Origin: Bacillota bacterium
GTDB taxonomy: Bacteria > Bacillota > Limnochordia > Limnochordales > ZCTH02-B6
Direction of reading: 5' to 3'
DNA: 12,150 nt
NCBI GenBank assembly: GCA_017578085.1
Contig: PKQR01000062.1
Coordinates: 1 to 12,150, forward strand
The position numbers and the translations under genes are program-made. The notes beneath the pieces were generated by a model. It did not search any database. It was given only the letters and a program-made list of their open reading frames with translations, and was not told the origin of the DNA. Of the stretch, positions 1 to 6,396 are shown in pieces (the first letter of the stretch is position 1; the number at the start of each line of letters is the position of its first letter).

Positions 1-16
1 CGGTTTCAGCGCCCGA

Positions 17-277
17 TCAGCGCGGACCGACGATGAACCGGATCGCGGTGCGCTCCTCGCCGTCGATCTCGATTTCGCTGAACGCGGGCACGCACACCAG
101 GTCGATGCCGTTGGGCGCCACAAAACCACGGGCAATGGCGATGGACTTGACCGCCTGGTTCACTGCGCCCGCCCCAACGGCCTGAATTTCCACTATCCCT
201 TTCTCCCGCAGTACCGCGGCCAGGGCGCCGGCAACGGACTTGGGCTTAGACGTGGCAGAAACCTTGAGTACCTCCAT
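17..277 (-). CDS. spoVS: Stage V sporulation protein S
   Basis: An 86-residue protein that matches SpoVS at full length. It begins MEVLKVSATSKPKSVAGAL and carries the family's near-invariant stretches GAGAVNQAVK, AIARGFVAP and IDGEERTAI, ending in GPR. SpoVS is a small nucleic-acid-binding protein of the Alba/SpoVS type. In Bacillus subtilis it affects progression through septation, engulfment and coat or cortex maturation; its biochemical role is not settled. I chose the ATG at 277 because a strong SD (GAAGGAGGAG, about 286-296) precedes it and the family starts there. A longer reading frame to 322 adds 15 unrelated residues. It is divergent from the S24-like regulator across a 371-bp gap and has a SigH-type promoter about 75 bp upstream. 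The identity is near certain from the sequence pattern. Confidence 0.96.
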   Translation of the reverse strand: MEVLKVSATSKPKSVAGALAAVLREKGIVEIQAVGAGAVNQAVKSIAIARGFVAPNGIDLVCVPAFSEIEIDGEERTAIRFIVGPR

Positions 278-352
278 GGTCGGCGTCTCCTCCTTCGGTG
301 GGTGTGCCCCGCCGAACGTCACCCATTACCCCGAGATCGATCTTCGTCCAAT

Positions 353-381
353 ATATTCGCCCACCCGCGAATGCTTCCTTT
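353..381 (-). promoter_or_regulatory. Candidate SigH-type promoter of spoVS
   Basis: On the minus strand, AAAGGAAGC (381-373) serves as the -35 and GGCGAATAT (361-353) as the -10, separated by 11 bp. The SigH consensus as I recall it is RnAGGAWWW, 11-12 bp, RnnGAATWW. The -10 fits at every position and the -35 at seven of nine. B. subtilis spoVS is a SigH-dependent gene, which supports the assignment. Transcription would begin near 345 and leave a leader of roughly 68 nt. Seen: motif match and spacing. Inferred: use by SigH. Confidence 0.6.
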
Positions 382-552
382 TCACTCGCCGATTCTGGTC
401 ACGAGCCGGTGACGCTTCCCAGCGCGCCCAAGATGCCATCGTGCCGTCCGTCCATGGGGCCGGGCACCGCCATGCTTGCCGCACGAGACGCATCTCTCTG
501 CCTTGGGCACGGCCCTCTTGCCGCGCTCCGTGAACGCCCGCCCCTTGGCGTG

Positions 553-558
553 TATACT
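553..558 (+). promoter_or_regulatory. Possible -10 element for the S24-like regulator
   Basis: TATACT on the plus strand matches the SigA -10 consensus at five of six positions and sits in a locally AT-rich patch. The -35 at 17-bp spacing is GTGAAC (530-535), which is poor. If used, the leader would be about 85 nt and would contain the TTGACAT-like half-sites at 596-631. The assignment is weak. Confidence 0.25.
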
Positions 559-595
559 TGATTTCTGTATCTGCAGGCCGCTGGCAGGCTCCGAA

Positions 596-632
596 TTGAC
601 ATTTTTGATGTAAAGGTTTTCGGTTTGACATC
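596..632. promoter_or_regulatory. Cluster of TTGACAT-like half-sites, candidate operator
   Basis: Three copies of a 7-mer lie just upstream of the regulator. TTGACAT is at 596-602 (plus), TTTACAT is read on the minus strand at 614-608, and TTGACAT recurs at 625-631 (plus). The first two form an imperfect palindrome with a 5-bp centre (TTGACAT-TTTTG-ATGTAAA). The second and third form a wider inverted pair (GATGT at 607-611 and ACATC at 628-632). Dyad sites next to a helix-turn-helix gene suggest autoregulation, but the binding protein is inferred. The TTGACA cores also resemble -35 boxes, yet neither has a -10 at the right distance. Confidence 0.4.
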
Positions 633-648
633 ACCAACTCTAGGAGCC

Positions 649-1248
649 ATGAGCAATCGCCTTCCACACGTGGACCGCATGGCCGAGATCATCCTGCAGC
701 GGCCCTCGGTGACGGGCAAGGAGCTCGCCCGCGAGTTGGGCTTCGCCCAGGAGCGCAGCGTGTACTATTGGCTGCATAAGGCAGGATATGCGGGCCTCAA
801 GGAGTTCCGCACCGCCGTGCTCACCGGCGCATACGCCCTGGCCGCGCCGCCGGTGGGTTCCCGGTCGCTCCGAGCCCCGCAGGTGGCCGAAGTGCCGCTC
901 GTGTCAAGTTTCCAAAGGGACCCCGGCCAACCCCGCGAGTATGTAGTCACGACCCAACCGGTCAGCCACGGCGCCTTCGCTTTGACTGTCGATTCTGACG
1001 AGTACCGGCCGCTGGTCGAGCGCAACGATGTGCTGCTGGTGGACCCCGGCCAGCGCCCGGGCGACGGCGACCTGGTCTTGGTCGAGGCTGGAGCCGGGCT
1101 ACCTATCCTCTGTCGCGTCTACCCTTCCGCCCAGCCCCTCTTCGTTCATCCCGTCAGCGGCCGGCCGGTGCGCCTGCCCGCCGGTTACGAGCGCAAGCCC
1201 GGCCCCACGGTACTCGGCCGGGTCGTGGGCCTGCAGCGGGTCTTTTGA
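649..1248 (+). CDS. Helix-turn-helix regulator with dyad-less LexA/S24-like C-terminal domain
   Basis: A 199-residue protein. Residues about 8-56 look like a helix-turn-helix (VTGKELARELGFAQERSVYYW). Residues 59-80 are an Ala/Pro-rich linker. Residues 105-199 resemble the S24/LexA fold, aligning at FALTVDSDEYRPLVERNDVL, VDPG, GDGDLVLVE and the terminal LGRVVG. At the catalytic serine position (usual GDSM) it has SDEY, so Glu118 replaces Ser. At the catalytic lysine position (usual VKR) it has LCR, so Cys155 replaces Lys. Self-cleavage in the LexA manner is therefore unlikely, and a ligand- or protein-sensing role is possible. The ATG at 649 follows TAGGAG with a very short 2-nt gap. A TTG at 625 would add eight residues and cannot be excluded. 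It is divergent from spoVS and convergent with rnc. I recognise no named gene and the regulated genes are unknown. Confidence 0.8.
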   Translation: MSNRLPHVDRMAEIILQRPSVTGKELARELGFAQERSVYYWLHKAGYAGLKEFRTAVLTGAYALAAPPVGSRSLRAPQVAEVPLVSSFQRDPGQPREYVVTTQPVSHGAFALTVDSDEYRPLVERNDVLLVDPGQRPGDGDLVLVEAGAGLPILCRVYPSAQPLFVHPVSGRPVRLPAGYERKPGPTVLGRVVGLQRVF

Positions 1249-1281
1249 CCGAATTAACCGCGGGAGAAAACCGCCGGGGTG

Positions 1282-2079
1282 TCACTCGCGGCAAGGGTCG
1301 GGCTCAGTTCGAGGAGCGTCATGGGACGCCTGCGCCTCGGCCCCCAGCCGGCGTAACGCTTCCGCGGCCGCGGCTTGCTCGGCGGCCTTCTTGCTGCCGG
1401 CCCGTCCGATCCCAAGCCGCCGCCCCTGCCAGTGCACCGCCACAGTAAACACCCGGGCGTGCGGCGGGCCCTCGATGGCCAGCACCTCGTATTCGGGCAC
1501 CACCGCGCTGATCTCCTGGAGGCGCTCCTGCAGCCGGGTCTTCGCGTCAAAGTCGGGCACTGGGCCCTCGCCCGCCTCGAGCAGCGCGGGCTCCAGCCCT
1601 TTGAGAACAAAGTCCCGGGCCACAGGCAACCCGTAGGCGATGAAGAGCGCCCCGGCCACCGCCTCGAAGACGTCGCTTAAGGCCGACTCCCGCTCCCGCC
1701 CGCCGGTCAGCTCCTCGCCGCGGCCCATGCGCAGCCACCGCCCCAGCCCGAGGCGCCGGGACGCGTCGGCCAACGAGCGGCTGTTGACGACGGCAGCGCG
1801 CCGGCGGGTTAACTCGCCTTCGGGCAGGTGGGGATAGCGCCGCCACAGCTCGTGGGCCACCACAAGCCCCACCACCGCGTCGCCCAAGAACTCCAACCGC
1901 TGGTTGTGGGGAGGCCGCGGCGGCTGCTGCTCGTGGCTAAAGGAGGGATGGGTAAAGGCTTCCAAGAACAGGGCGGCCGGGTGAGGCGGCACGCCCAGCA
2001 CCGCCTCCAGCCCGACCGCCCAATCTTGCTGCATGCTGGTCCCTTGCTCCTTCATGCCGCTCCCGTTCACAGACGGCAT
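1282..2079 (-). CDS. rnc: Ribonuclease III
   Basis: An endoribonuclease that cuts double-stranded RNA, acting in rRNA maturation and mRNA turnover in the cytoplasm. The RNase III domain covers residues about 20-165 with the signature NQRLEFLGDAVVG (59-71) and SDVFEAVAGALF (135-146). The double-stranded RNA-binding domain spans about 176-246 and includes the helix GSKKAAEQAAA. By alignment with E. coli, E63, D67, D136 and E139 supply the metal site (E41, D45, D114, E117). The residue matching E. coli E38 is Gln60. The C-terminal 20 residues are a variable polar tail. The start is uncertain: the ATG at 2079 has little SD, the ATG at 2055 follows GGGAG, and the ATG at 2034 fits the family's usual N-terminus. 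It is last in the fatty-acid operon, 12 nt after fabF. The usual downstream partners smc and ftsY are absent here. Confidence 0.93.
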   Translation of the reverse strand: MPSVNGSGMKEQGTSMQQDWAVGLEAVLGVPPHPAALFLEAFTHPSFSHEQQPPRPPHNQRLEFLGDAVVGLVVAHELWRRYPHLPEGELTRRRAAVVNSRSLADASRRLGLGRWLRMGRGEELTGGRERESALSDVFEAVAGALFIAYGLPVARDFVLKGLEPALLEAGEGPVPDFDAKTRLQERLQEISAVVPEYEVLAIEGPPHARVFTVAVHWQGRRLGIGRAGSKKAAEQAAAAEALRRLGAEAQASHDAPRTEPDPCRE

Positions 2080-2091
2080 CCCTTTGCCGCC

Positions 2092-3330
2092 CTAGCTTAC
2101 CCGACGGAGAACGAGGACGGCGTTGTGGCCGCCAAAACCGAAGGAGTTGGACACGGCCACATCGATCTTGGCCGGCCGCGCCTCGTTGGGCACGTAGTCC
2201 AGGTCGCAGCCGGGATCCGGGACCTCATAGTTGATGGTGGGCGGGATGAGCCCCCGCTCCATCGCCAACAGGCACACGATGGCCTCCACAGCGCCTGCGG
2301 CGCCCAAGAGATGACCCGTCATCGACTTGGTGGAACTGATGGGCACCCGGTAAGCCGCTTCGCCCAACGCGCGCTTGATGGCCAGCGTTTCGAAGTAGTC
2401 GTTGTACTCGGTGGACGTGCCGTGGGCGTTGATGTAGTCGATCTCGTCCGGGCTGACCCCGGCGTCCTCCAGCGCCCGCCGGATGGCCCGGTATGCGCCC
2501 TCGCCTTCGGGCGCAGGTTGGGTGATGTGGTACGCGTCGCCCGTGCACGCGTAACCCGCTACCTCGCCGTAGATCCGGGCGCCGCGCGCCTGGGCGTGCT
2601 CGAGGCTCTCGAGGACCAGGATGCCCGCCCCTTCCGCGAGCACGAAACCGTCCCGCTCCTTGTCAAACGGGCGCGAGGCCTTCTGCGGAGCGTCGTTGCG
2701 CGTCGACAGCGCCCTGGCCGCGCTGAAACCCGCGAGCGCCACGGGCGTCACCGACGCCTCGGTACCGCCGGTGATCATGATGTCGGCTTCGCCGCGCTGG
2801 ATGATGCGGGCCGCGTCGCCGATGGCGTTGGAACCGGAGGCACATGCGGTGACGGTGCAGGCGTTGTGGGCCTTCGCGCCGATCTGGATGGAGACGTACC
2901 CGGACGCCATGTCGGGGATCATCATCGGAACGAGGAAGGGGCTGACCCGGTCGGGGCCGCGTTCGGCCAGCACCCGCACCTGCTGCTCCAGCGTCTCGAT
3001 GCCGCCGATGCCGGAGCCGATGAGGACCCCCATGCGCTCGCCGTCCACCTTGGTGGGGTCCAGATTGGCATCGGTCAACGCCATCTGCGTCGCCGCCCAC
3101 GCGTACTGGATGAACCGGTCCAGCCGCCGGGCGTCTTTGCGGTCCATGTAGGCGGCCGGGTCAAAATCCCGGACCTCGCCGGCAAAACGGGTGGGATAGT
3201 CCGAAGCGTCAAAGCGCGTGATGGGACCGATCCCGGAAACGCCGCGCGCCAGGGCGTCCCACATGGCCTCCTTGCCGATGCCTACCGGCGTGATCACGCC
3301 GATGCCCGTCACGACGACGCGACGTTTCAT
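2092..3330 (-). CDS. fabF: Beta-ketoacyl-ACP synthase II
   Basis: A 412-residue KASII that condenses malonyl-ACP with acyl-ACP in fatty-acid chain elongation. The thiolase fold is complete. The nucleophile Cys163 lies in TACASGSNAIGDA. His303 is in NAHGTSTEYND, and Lys335 and His340 are in STKSMTGHLLGAAGA. This numbering equals that of E. coli FabF. The glycine-rich C-terminal NSFGFGGHNA is also present. The ATG at 3330 was chosen because an excellent SD (GGAGGTGAT) precedes it and MKRRVVVTGIG is the usual family start; an upstream in-frame start at 3378 would add 16 non-conserved residues. It lies 104 nt downstream of acpP, the widest gap in the operon, and that gap holds a strong hairpin and a 12-bp palindrome. 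Confidence 0.97.
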   Translation of the reverse strand: MKRRVVVTGIGVITPVGIGKEAMWDALARGVSGIGPITRFDASDYPTRFAGEVRDFDPAAYMDRKDARRLDRFIQYAWAATQMALTDANLDPTKVDGERMGVLIGSGIGGIETLEQQVRVLAERGPDRVSPFLVPMMIPDMASGYVSIQIGAKAHNACTVTACASGSNAIGDAARIIQRGEADIMITGGTEASVTPVALAGFSAARALSTRNDAPQKASRPFDKERDGFVLAEGAGILVLESLEHAQARGARIYGEVAGYACTGDAYHITQPAPEGEGAYRAIRRALEDAGVSPDEIDYINAHGTSTEYNDYFETLAIKRALGEAAYRVPISSTKSMTGHLLGAAGAVEAIVCLLAMERGLIPPTINYEVPDPGCDLDYVPNEARPAKIDVAVSNSFGFGGHNAVLVLRRVS

Positions 3331-3345
3331 GCCATCACCTCCCCG

Positions 3346-3357
3346 GTCCCGCGGGAC
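3346..3357. repeat. 12-bp perfect palindrome just upstream of the fabF ribosome site
   Basis: GTCCCGCGGGAC reads identically on both strands and ends a few bases before the fabF SD (about 3334-3343). It could be a regulator's operator or a small mRNA fold flanking the ribosome site. GC-rich DNA yields such palindromes by chance, so a role is only suggested by position. Confidence 0.3.
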
Positions 3358-3388
3358 AATGGCGGGTGAAAATGTCACACATAGCAGA

Positions 3389-3410
3389 AGCGCGCCGGTG
3401 TCGGCGCGCT
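3389..3410 (-). terminator. GC-rich hairpin between acpP and fabF, possible attenuator
   Basis: Perfect 9-bp arms (AGCGCGCCG at 3389-3397 and CGGCGCGCT at 3402-3410) enclose a 4-nt loop. In the acpP to fabF direction the stem is followed by TTCTGCT, not a real U-run, so full intrinsic termination is doubtful. It could be a partial terminator or an mRNA 3' stabiliser that raises acpP transcript over fabF-rnc. The structure is seen directly; the function is inferred. Confidence 0.45.
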
Positions 3411-3434
3411 GCGCAATAGTCGTGGCCGGTCGGC

Positions 3435-3677
3435 TTACTCGGCCTGTTCCCGGCGCTCCATGATGTAGCGAACGGCGTCCTGCACCGTCGCGATCTGTTC
3501 GACGTCCTCGTCCGGGATCTCAAGGTCGAAGGCCTCTTCGAAGGCCATCACCAGCTCCACCACGTCCAGGGAGTCCGCGCCCAGATCGTCCACGAAGGAC
3601 GACTCCGGCGTGATCTCGTCCTCATCCACCCCAAGACGCTCGGACACGATCTTCTTGACCCGCTCCAAAACGTCCAC
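3435..3677 (-). CDS. acpP: Acyl carrier protein
   Basis: An 80-residue acidic helical carrier that holds growing acyl chains on a phosphopantetheine arm for the fatty-acid synthase and for PlsX. The arm site is Ser36 in GADSLDVVELVM, and the protein matches the family along its length (DEITPESSFVDDLG before the site, FDLEIPDEDVEQIATVQDAVRYI after). The start is a GTG at 3677 with a near-perfect SD, AAGGAGGTGA, 7-8 nt upstream, consistent with heavy translation. It lies 33 nt after fabG and 104 nt before fabF. The order fabD-fabG-acpP-fabF is a common bacterial arrangement. Confidence 0.97.
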   Translation of the reverse strand: MDVLERVKKIVSERLGVDEDEITPESSFVDDLGADSLDVVELVMAFEEAFDLEIPDEDVEQIATVQDAVRYIMERREQAE

Positions 3678-3710
3678 CCAGCCTTCACCTCCTTGTCCCC
3701 ACAGACCGGC

Positions 3711-4454
3711 TCATCCCATCGTGAGGCCGCCATCGACCACAAGGGTATGGCCGGTGATGTACTTGCTCTCGTCGCTCGCCAAAAAAGCGACGGCGTACGC
3801 CACGTCCTCGGGATCGCCCACCCGGCCCATGGGAATTTGCTCGATGTACTTCTGCTGCAATTCTTGGCTCAATTGGGCCGTCATGTCGGTTCGGATGTAG
3901 CCGGGCGCGACGACGTTGACGGTAATGTTGCGCCCAGCCAGCTCCCGCGCGAGGCTGCGGGAGAAACCGATGACGGCTGCCTTGGCCGCCGTGTAGTTGG
4001 TCTGCCCGGGGTTGCCCGTCAGAGCCACCACCGACGAGATGTTGATGATGCGGCCGTAACGGCGCCTGATCATATGGCGCACGGCGGCCCGGGTGCAGTG
4101 CATCACGCTCTTGAGGTTGACGTCCAACACGTACTGCCAATCCTCAGGCTTCATGCGGACGAACAGGGTGTCCCGGGTAGCGCCGGCGTTGTTGACCAAG
4201 ATGTCCAGCTGGCCGAAGCGCTCGATGACCTTTTCGACGAGAGCCTCCGCCTGCTCGCCGTCGGTCAGGTCTGCGCCGAACCCGTAGGCCTGCGCGCCTT
4301 GCGCCCGCAACTCGGCCGCCACAGCCTCTGCCTGCTCCTGGCTGCGGCCGTTCACCGCCACCGCTGCGCCTTCCGCCGCCAGGCGGCGCGCTATGGCCAA
4401 GCCGATGCCACGGGTGCTGCCGGTCACAAGGGCCGTCCGACCCGCAAGTCTCAT
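3711..4454 (-). CDS. fabG: 3-oxoacyl-ACP reductase
   Basis: A 247-residue short-chain dehydrogenase that reduces 3-ketoacyl-ACP with NADPH, the first reductive step of each elongation cycle. The Rossmann motif TGSTRGIG is at residues 11-18 and NNAG at 88-91. The catalytic tetrad is Asn113, Ser141, Tyr154 and Lys158 (YTAAK). The C-terminal tetramer segment ends GHTLVVDGGLTMG, typical of FabG. The ATG at 4454 overlaps the fabD stop as ATGA, and MRLAGRTALVTG is the normal start. The frame stays open upstream to 4868, but that stretch is antisense-frame shadow within fabD. The SD is weak (GGGGGTGG), so translational coupling to fabD is likely. Confidence 0.97.
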   Translation of the reverse strand: MRLAGRTALVTGSTRGIGLAIARRLAAEGAAVAVNGRSQEQAEAVAAELRAQGAQAYGFGADLTDGEQAEALVEKVIERFGQLDILVNNAGATRDTLFVRMKPEDWQYVLDVNLKSVMHCTRAAVRHMIRRRYGRIINISSVVALTGNPGQTNYTAAKAAVIGFSRSLARELAGRNITVNVVAPGYIRTDMTAQLSQELQQKYIEQIPMGRVGDPEDVAYAVAFLASDESKYITGHTLVVDGGLTMG

Positions 4455-5398
4455 GTTACACCACCCCCAGAATGGCGTGCAAGGACTTTTTCCAGTCCTA
4501 CCCTGTCGCCGCAGGGCAGGCATTCGAGGTCGGGGGCGATGCGCTTGATGAGCCCGCACAAGGTGCGCCCTTCGCCTACCTCCACCATCCACTCGACGCC
4601 CATGTCGATCATGCGCCGCACGCTCTGTTCCCACAGCACCGGACGGCTGACCTGCTCGATCAGGCAGCCGCGCACGGCGTCGGCCGTGGTCACCGGCGCT
4701 GCGCTGACGTTGGCGATGACGGGGATGCGGGGATCCCGGATGACCACATCCGCCAGCACCTCCGCCAGGCGCCGGCCCGCGGGCTCCAGCAGCCGGCAGT
4801 GGAATGGCCCGCTCACGTTCAACAGCTGCACCCGCCGGGCGCCCGCCGCCCGCGCCAGCTCCAGGCACTCCTGCACCGCCGCCGCTTCGCCGGCCACCAC
4901 CACCTGGCCGGGACAGTTATAGGTGGCGGGCTCCACAAACCCGGCCTGGACCTTTTGGCACAAAGCCTCCACCGCCGGCGCGTCCAAACCGATGATCGCG
5001 CCCATGGTCCCGGTGCCCGCCGGCACCGCGTCGTTCATAAACTGCCCACGGGCCCGCACCAACCGCACCGCGTCGGCAAACTCCAAGGCCCCGGCCGCGA
5101 CCAGCGCGCTGTACTCGCCCAAGGAGTGGCCGGCCACCACATCCGGCTGCACCCCGTGCTGGGCCAGGACCCGGTAAGCGGCGACGCTGACCGTCAGCAG
5201 CGCCGGCTGGGTGTTGTACGTGAGCCACAGTTCCTCTTCCGGACCCTCGAAACAGAGGCGGCTCAAAGGAAAGCCCAGGGCGGCGTCGGCTTCCTCGAAC
5301 ACTTCCCGGGCGACAGCGAATCCCTCATACAAGTCCCGCCCCATGCCGACGGCCTGAGACCCTTGGCCGGGGAACACGAAGGCGAGCAACCCGCTCAT
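4451..5398 (-). CDS. fabD: Malonyl-CoA:ACP transacylase
   Basis: A 315-residue enzyme that moves malonyl from CoA to ACP and so feeds FabH and FabF. The oxyanion loop motif FPGQGSQ is at residues 9-15 and the nucleophile Ser92 in GHSLGEYSALVAAG. Arg117 in RARGQFM binds the malonyl carboxylate, and His200 in SGPFHCRLL is the general base. The tail VEVGEGRTLCGLIKRI is usual. The ATG at 5398 was chosen because it forms an ATGA overlap with the fabH stop and gives the normal MSGLLAFVFPGQGSQ start; a start at 5422 adds eight residues inside fabH. It is coupled at its 3' end to fabG by another ATGA. Confidence 0.97.
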   Translation of the reverse strand: MSGLLAFVFPGQGSQAVGMGRDLYEGFAVAREVFEEADAALGFPLSRLCFEGPEEELWLTYNTQPALLTVSVAAYRVLAQHGVQPDVVAGHSLGEYSALVAAGALEFADAVRLVRARGQFMNDAVPAGTGTMGAIIGLDAPAVEALCQKVQAGFVEPATYNCPGQVVVAGEAAAVQECLELARAAGARRVQLLNVSGPFHCRLLEPAGRRLAEVLADVVIRDPRIPVIANVSAAPVTTADAVRGCLIEQVSRPVLWEQSVRRMIDMGVEWMVEVGEGRTLCGLIKRIAPDLECLPCGDRVGLEKVLARHSGGGVT

Positions 5399-6396
5399 GC
5401 TGTCACATCCCGCCCGCCCCACCGCATGGCGACCGCGCCCCAGGTGAGGCCGGCGCCGAAACCGACACAGACGATCCGGTGGCCCGGCTGGATGCGGCCG
5501 GCGTCCAGCGCCTCGCCGAGGGCAATGGGGATAGAGGCGGCCGACGTGTTCCCGTAGCGATCCACGTTCACCACGATGCGCTCCCTATCGATCCCAAGCC
5601 GTTCGACGGCGGCGTCAATAATGCGGATGTTGGCCTGATGAGGGATGAAGAGATCGATGTCGCTGGGCGCCAATCCCGCCCGGCGCAGCACCTCAAGGGT
5701 CGCTTCCTCTATCACCCGCACGGCGAACTTGAAGACGTCCTTCCCGCACATGCGAATGAACTGCTGCCGCCCGGCCATCGCTTCGGGCGTCAACGGCTGC
5801 CGTGAGCCGCCCGCCGGAACGTAGAGCTTGTCGGCCCCCGACCCGTCACTTCCGAGGTAGCTCGCCATGAGGCCGTAGCCGTCGGGGACGGGCCCAAGCA
5901 CCACGGCACCCGCCCCGTCGCCGAACAGGACACACGTGGAGCGGTCTTGCCAGTCGACGATGCGGCTCAGCACCTCGCTGCCGATCACAAGGGCGTACCG
6001 GTACGCGCCGGATCGCACCCCGTGCCACGCCTGGTCAAGCGCGTAGACAAAGCCCGAACAGCCTGCGGCCAAGTCGTAGGCCGCCGCATTGGGGATGCCC
6101 AGGCGATCCTGCACCAGGCACGCCGTGGAGGGAAACACGTAATCGCCCGTCACCGTGGCGACGATGACCAGGTCGATGTCGCGCGGCTCCACCTGGGCCT
6201 GCTCAAGCGCCCGCTGGCCGGCCAGCACGGCCAAGTCCGACGCCGCCGTGCCCTCGTCGGCGATGCGCCGCTCCTTGATGCCGGTGCGGGTCGTAATCCA
6301 TTCGTCGGACGTGTCCACCATTTTCTCAAGATCGAAGTTGGTGAGCCGGCGCTCGGGCACCGCGTAGCCCACGCCTAAGATTCCTACCGCTTTCAT
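5395..6396 (-). CDS. fabH: Beta-ketoacyl-ACP synthase III
   Basis: A 333-residue KASIII that starts chains by condensing an acyl-CoA primer with malonyl-ACP. The catalytic Cys113 is in DLAAGCSGFVYAL, His253 in IPHQANIRI and Asn283 in YGNTSAASIP, giving a complete Cys-His-Asn triad. The motif DEWITTRTGIKERR near residue 31 is typical of FabH. Which primer is used (acetyl or branched, as in many Bacillota) cannot be read from the sequence. The ATG at 6396 overlaps the plsX stop as ATGA and has GAGG 7 nt upstream; a start at 6411 would add five residues. It sits between plsX and fabD, an order common in this phylum. Confidence 0.96.
   Translation of the reverse strand: MKAVGILGVGYAVPERRLTNFDLEKMVDTSDEWITTRTGIKERRIADEGTAASDLAVLAGQRALEQAQVEPRDIDLVIVATVTGDYVFPSTACLVQDRLGIPNAAAYDLAAGCSGFVYALDQAWHGVRSGAYRYALVIGSEVLSRIVDWQDRSTCVLFGDGAGAVVLGPVPDGYGLMASYLGSDGSGADKLYVPAGGSRQPLTPEAMAGRQQFIRMCGKDVFKFAVRVIEEATLEVLRRAGLAPSDIDLFIPHQANIRIIDAAVERLGIDRERIVVNVDRYGNTSAASIPIALGEALDAGRIQPGHRIVCVGFGAGLTWGAVAMRWGGRDVTA

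Noticed and set aside
398..413. Inverted repeat GTCAC-6-GTGAC in the spoVS/regulator gap
   Set aside because: Five-base arms are expected by chance in a gap of this size and it does not overlap either candidate promoter.
240..561. Short plus-strand frames in the spoVS upstream gap
   Set aside because: They overlap the SigH-type promoter and the spoVS start, have no SD, and their products show no family-like pattern; the gap is better read as regulatory.
596..601. TTGACA as a -35 box for the regulator gene
   Set aside because: At 16-18 bp downstream there is no -10-like hexamer (TTCGGT at 17 bp); the repeat is better explained as an operator half-site.
649..1248. Calling the regulator LexA
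   Set aside because: The catalytic Ser and Lys are absent and the N-terminal segment does not look like the LexA winged helix, so a LexA/SOS role is not supported.
1828..3369. A 513-residue open frame on the plus strand opposite fabF and the start of rnc
   Set aside because: It is antisense to genes with complete catalytic motifs, is rich in His/Arg/Asp/Gly as expected of a mirrored GC-rich frame, and has no SD or recognisable domain.
3693..4922. A 409-residue plus-strand frame opposite fabG and fabD
   Set aside because: Shadow of the GC-biased third codon positions of fabG and fabD; its composition is implausible and no family pattern is seen.
4472..5557. A 361-residue plus-strand frame opposite fabD and fabH
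   Set aside because: Antisense shadow of two well-defined enzymes; no start signal and no domain.
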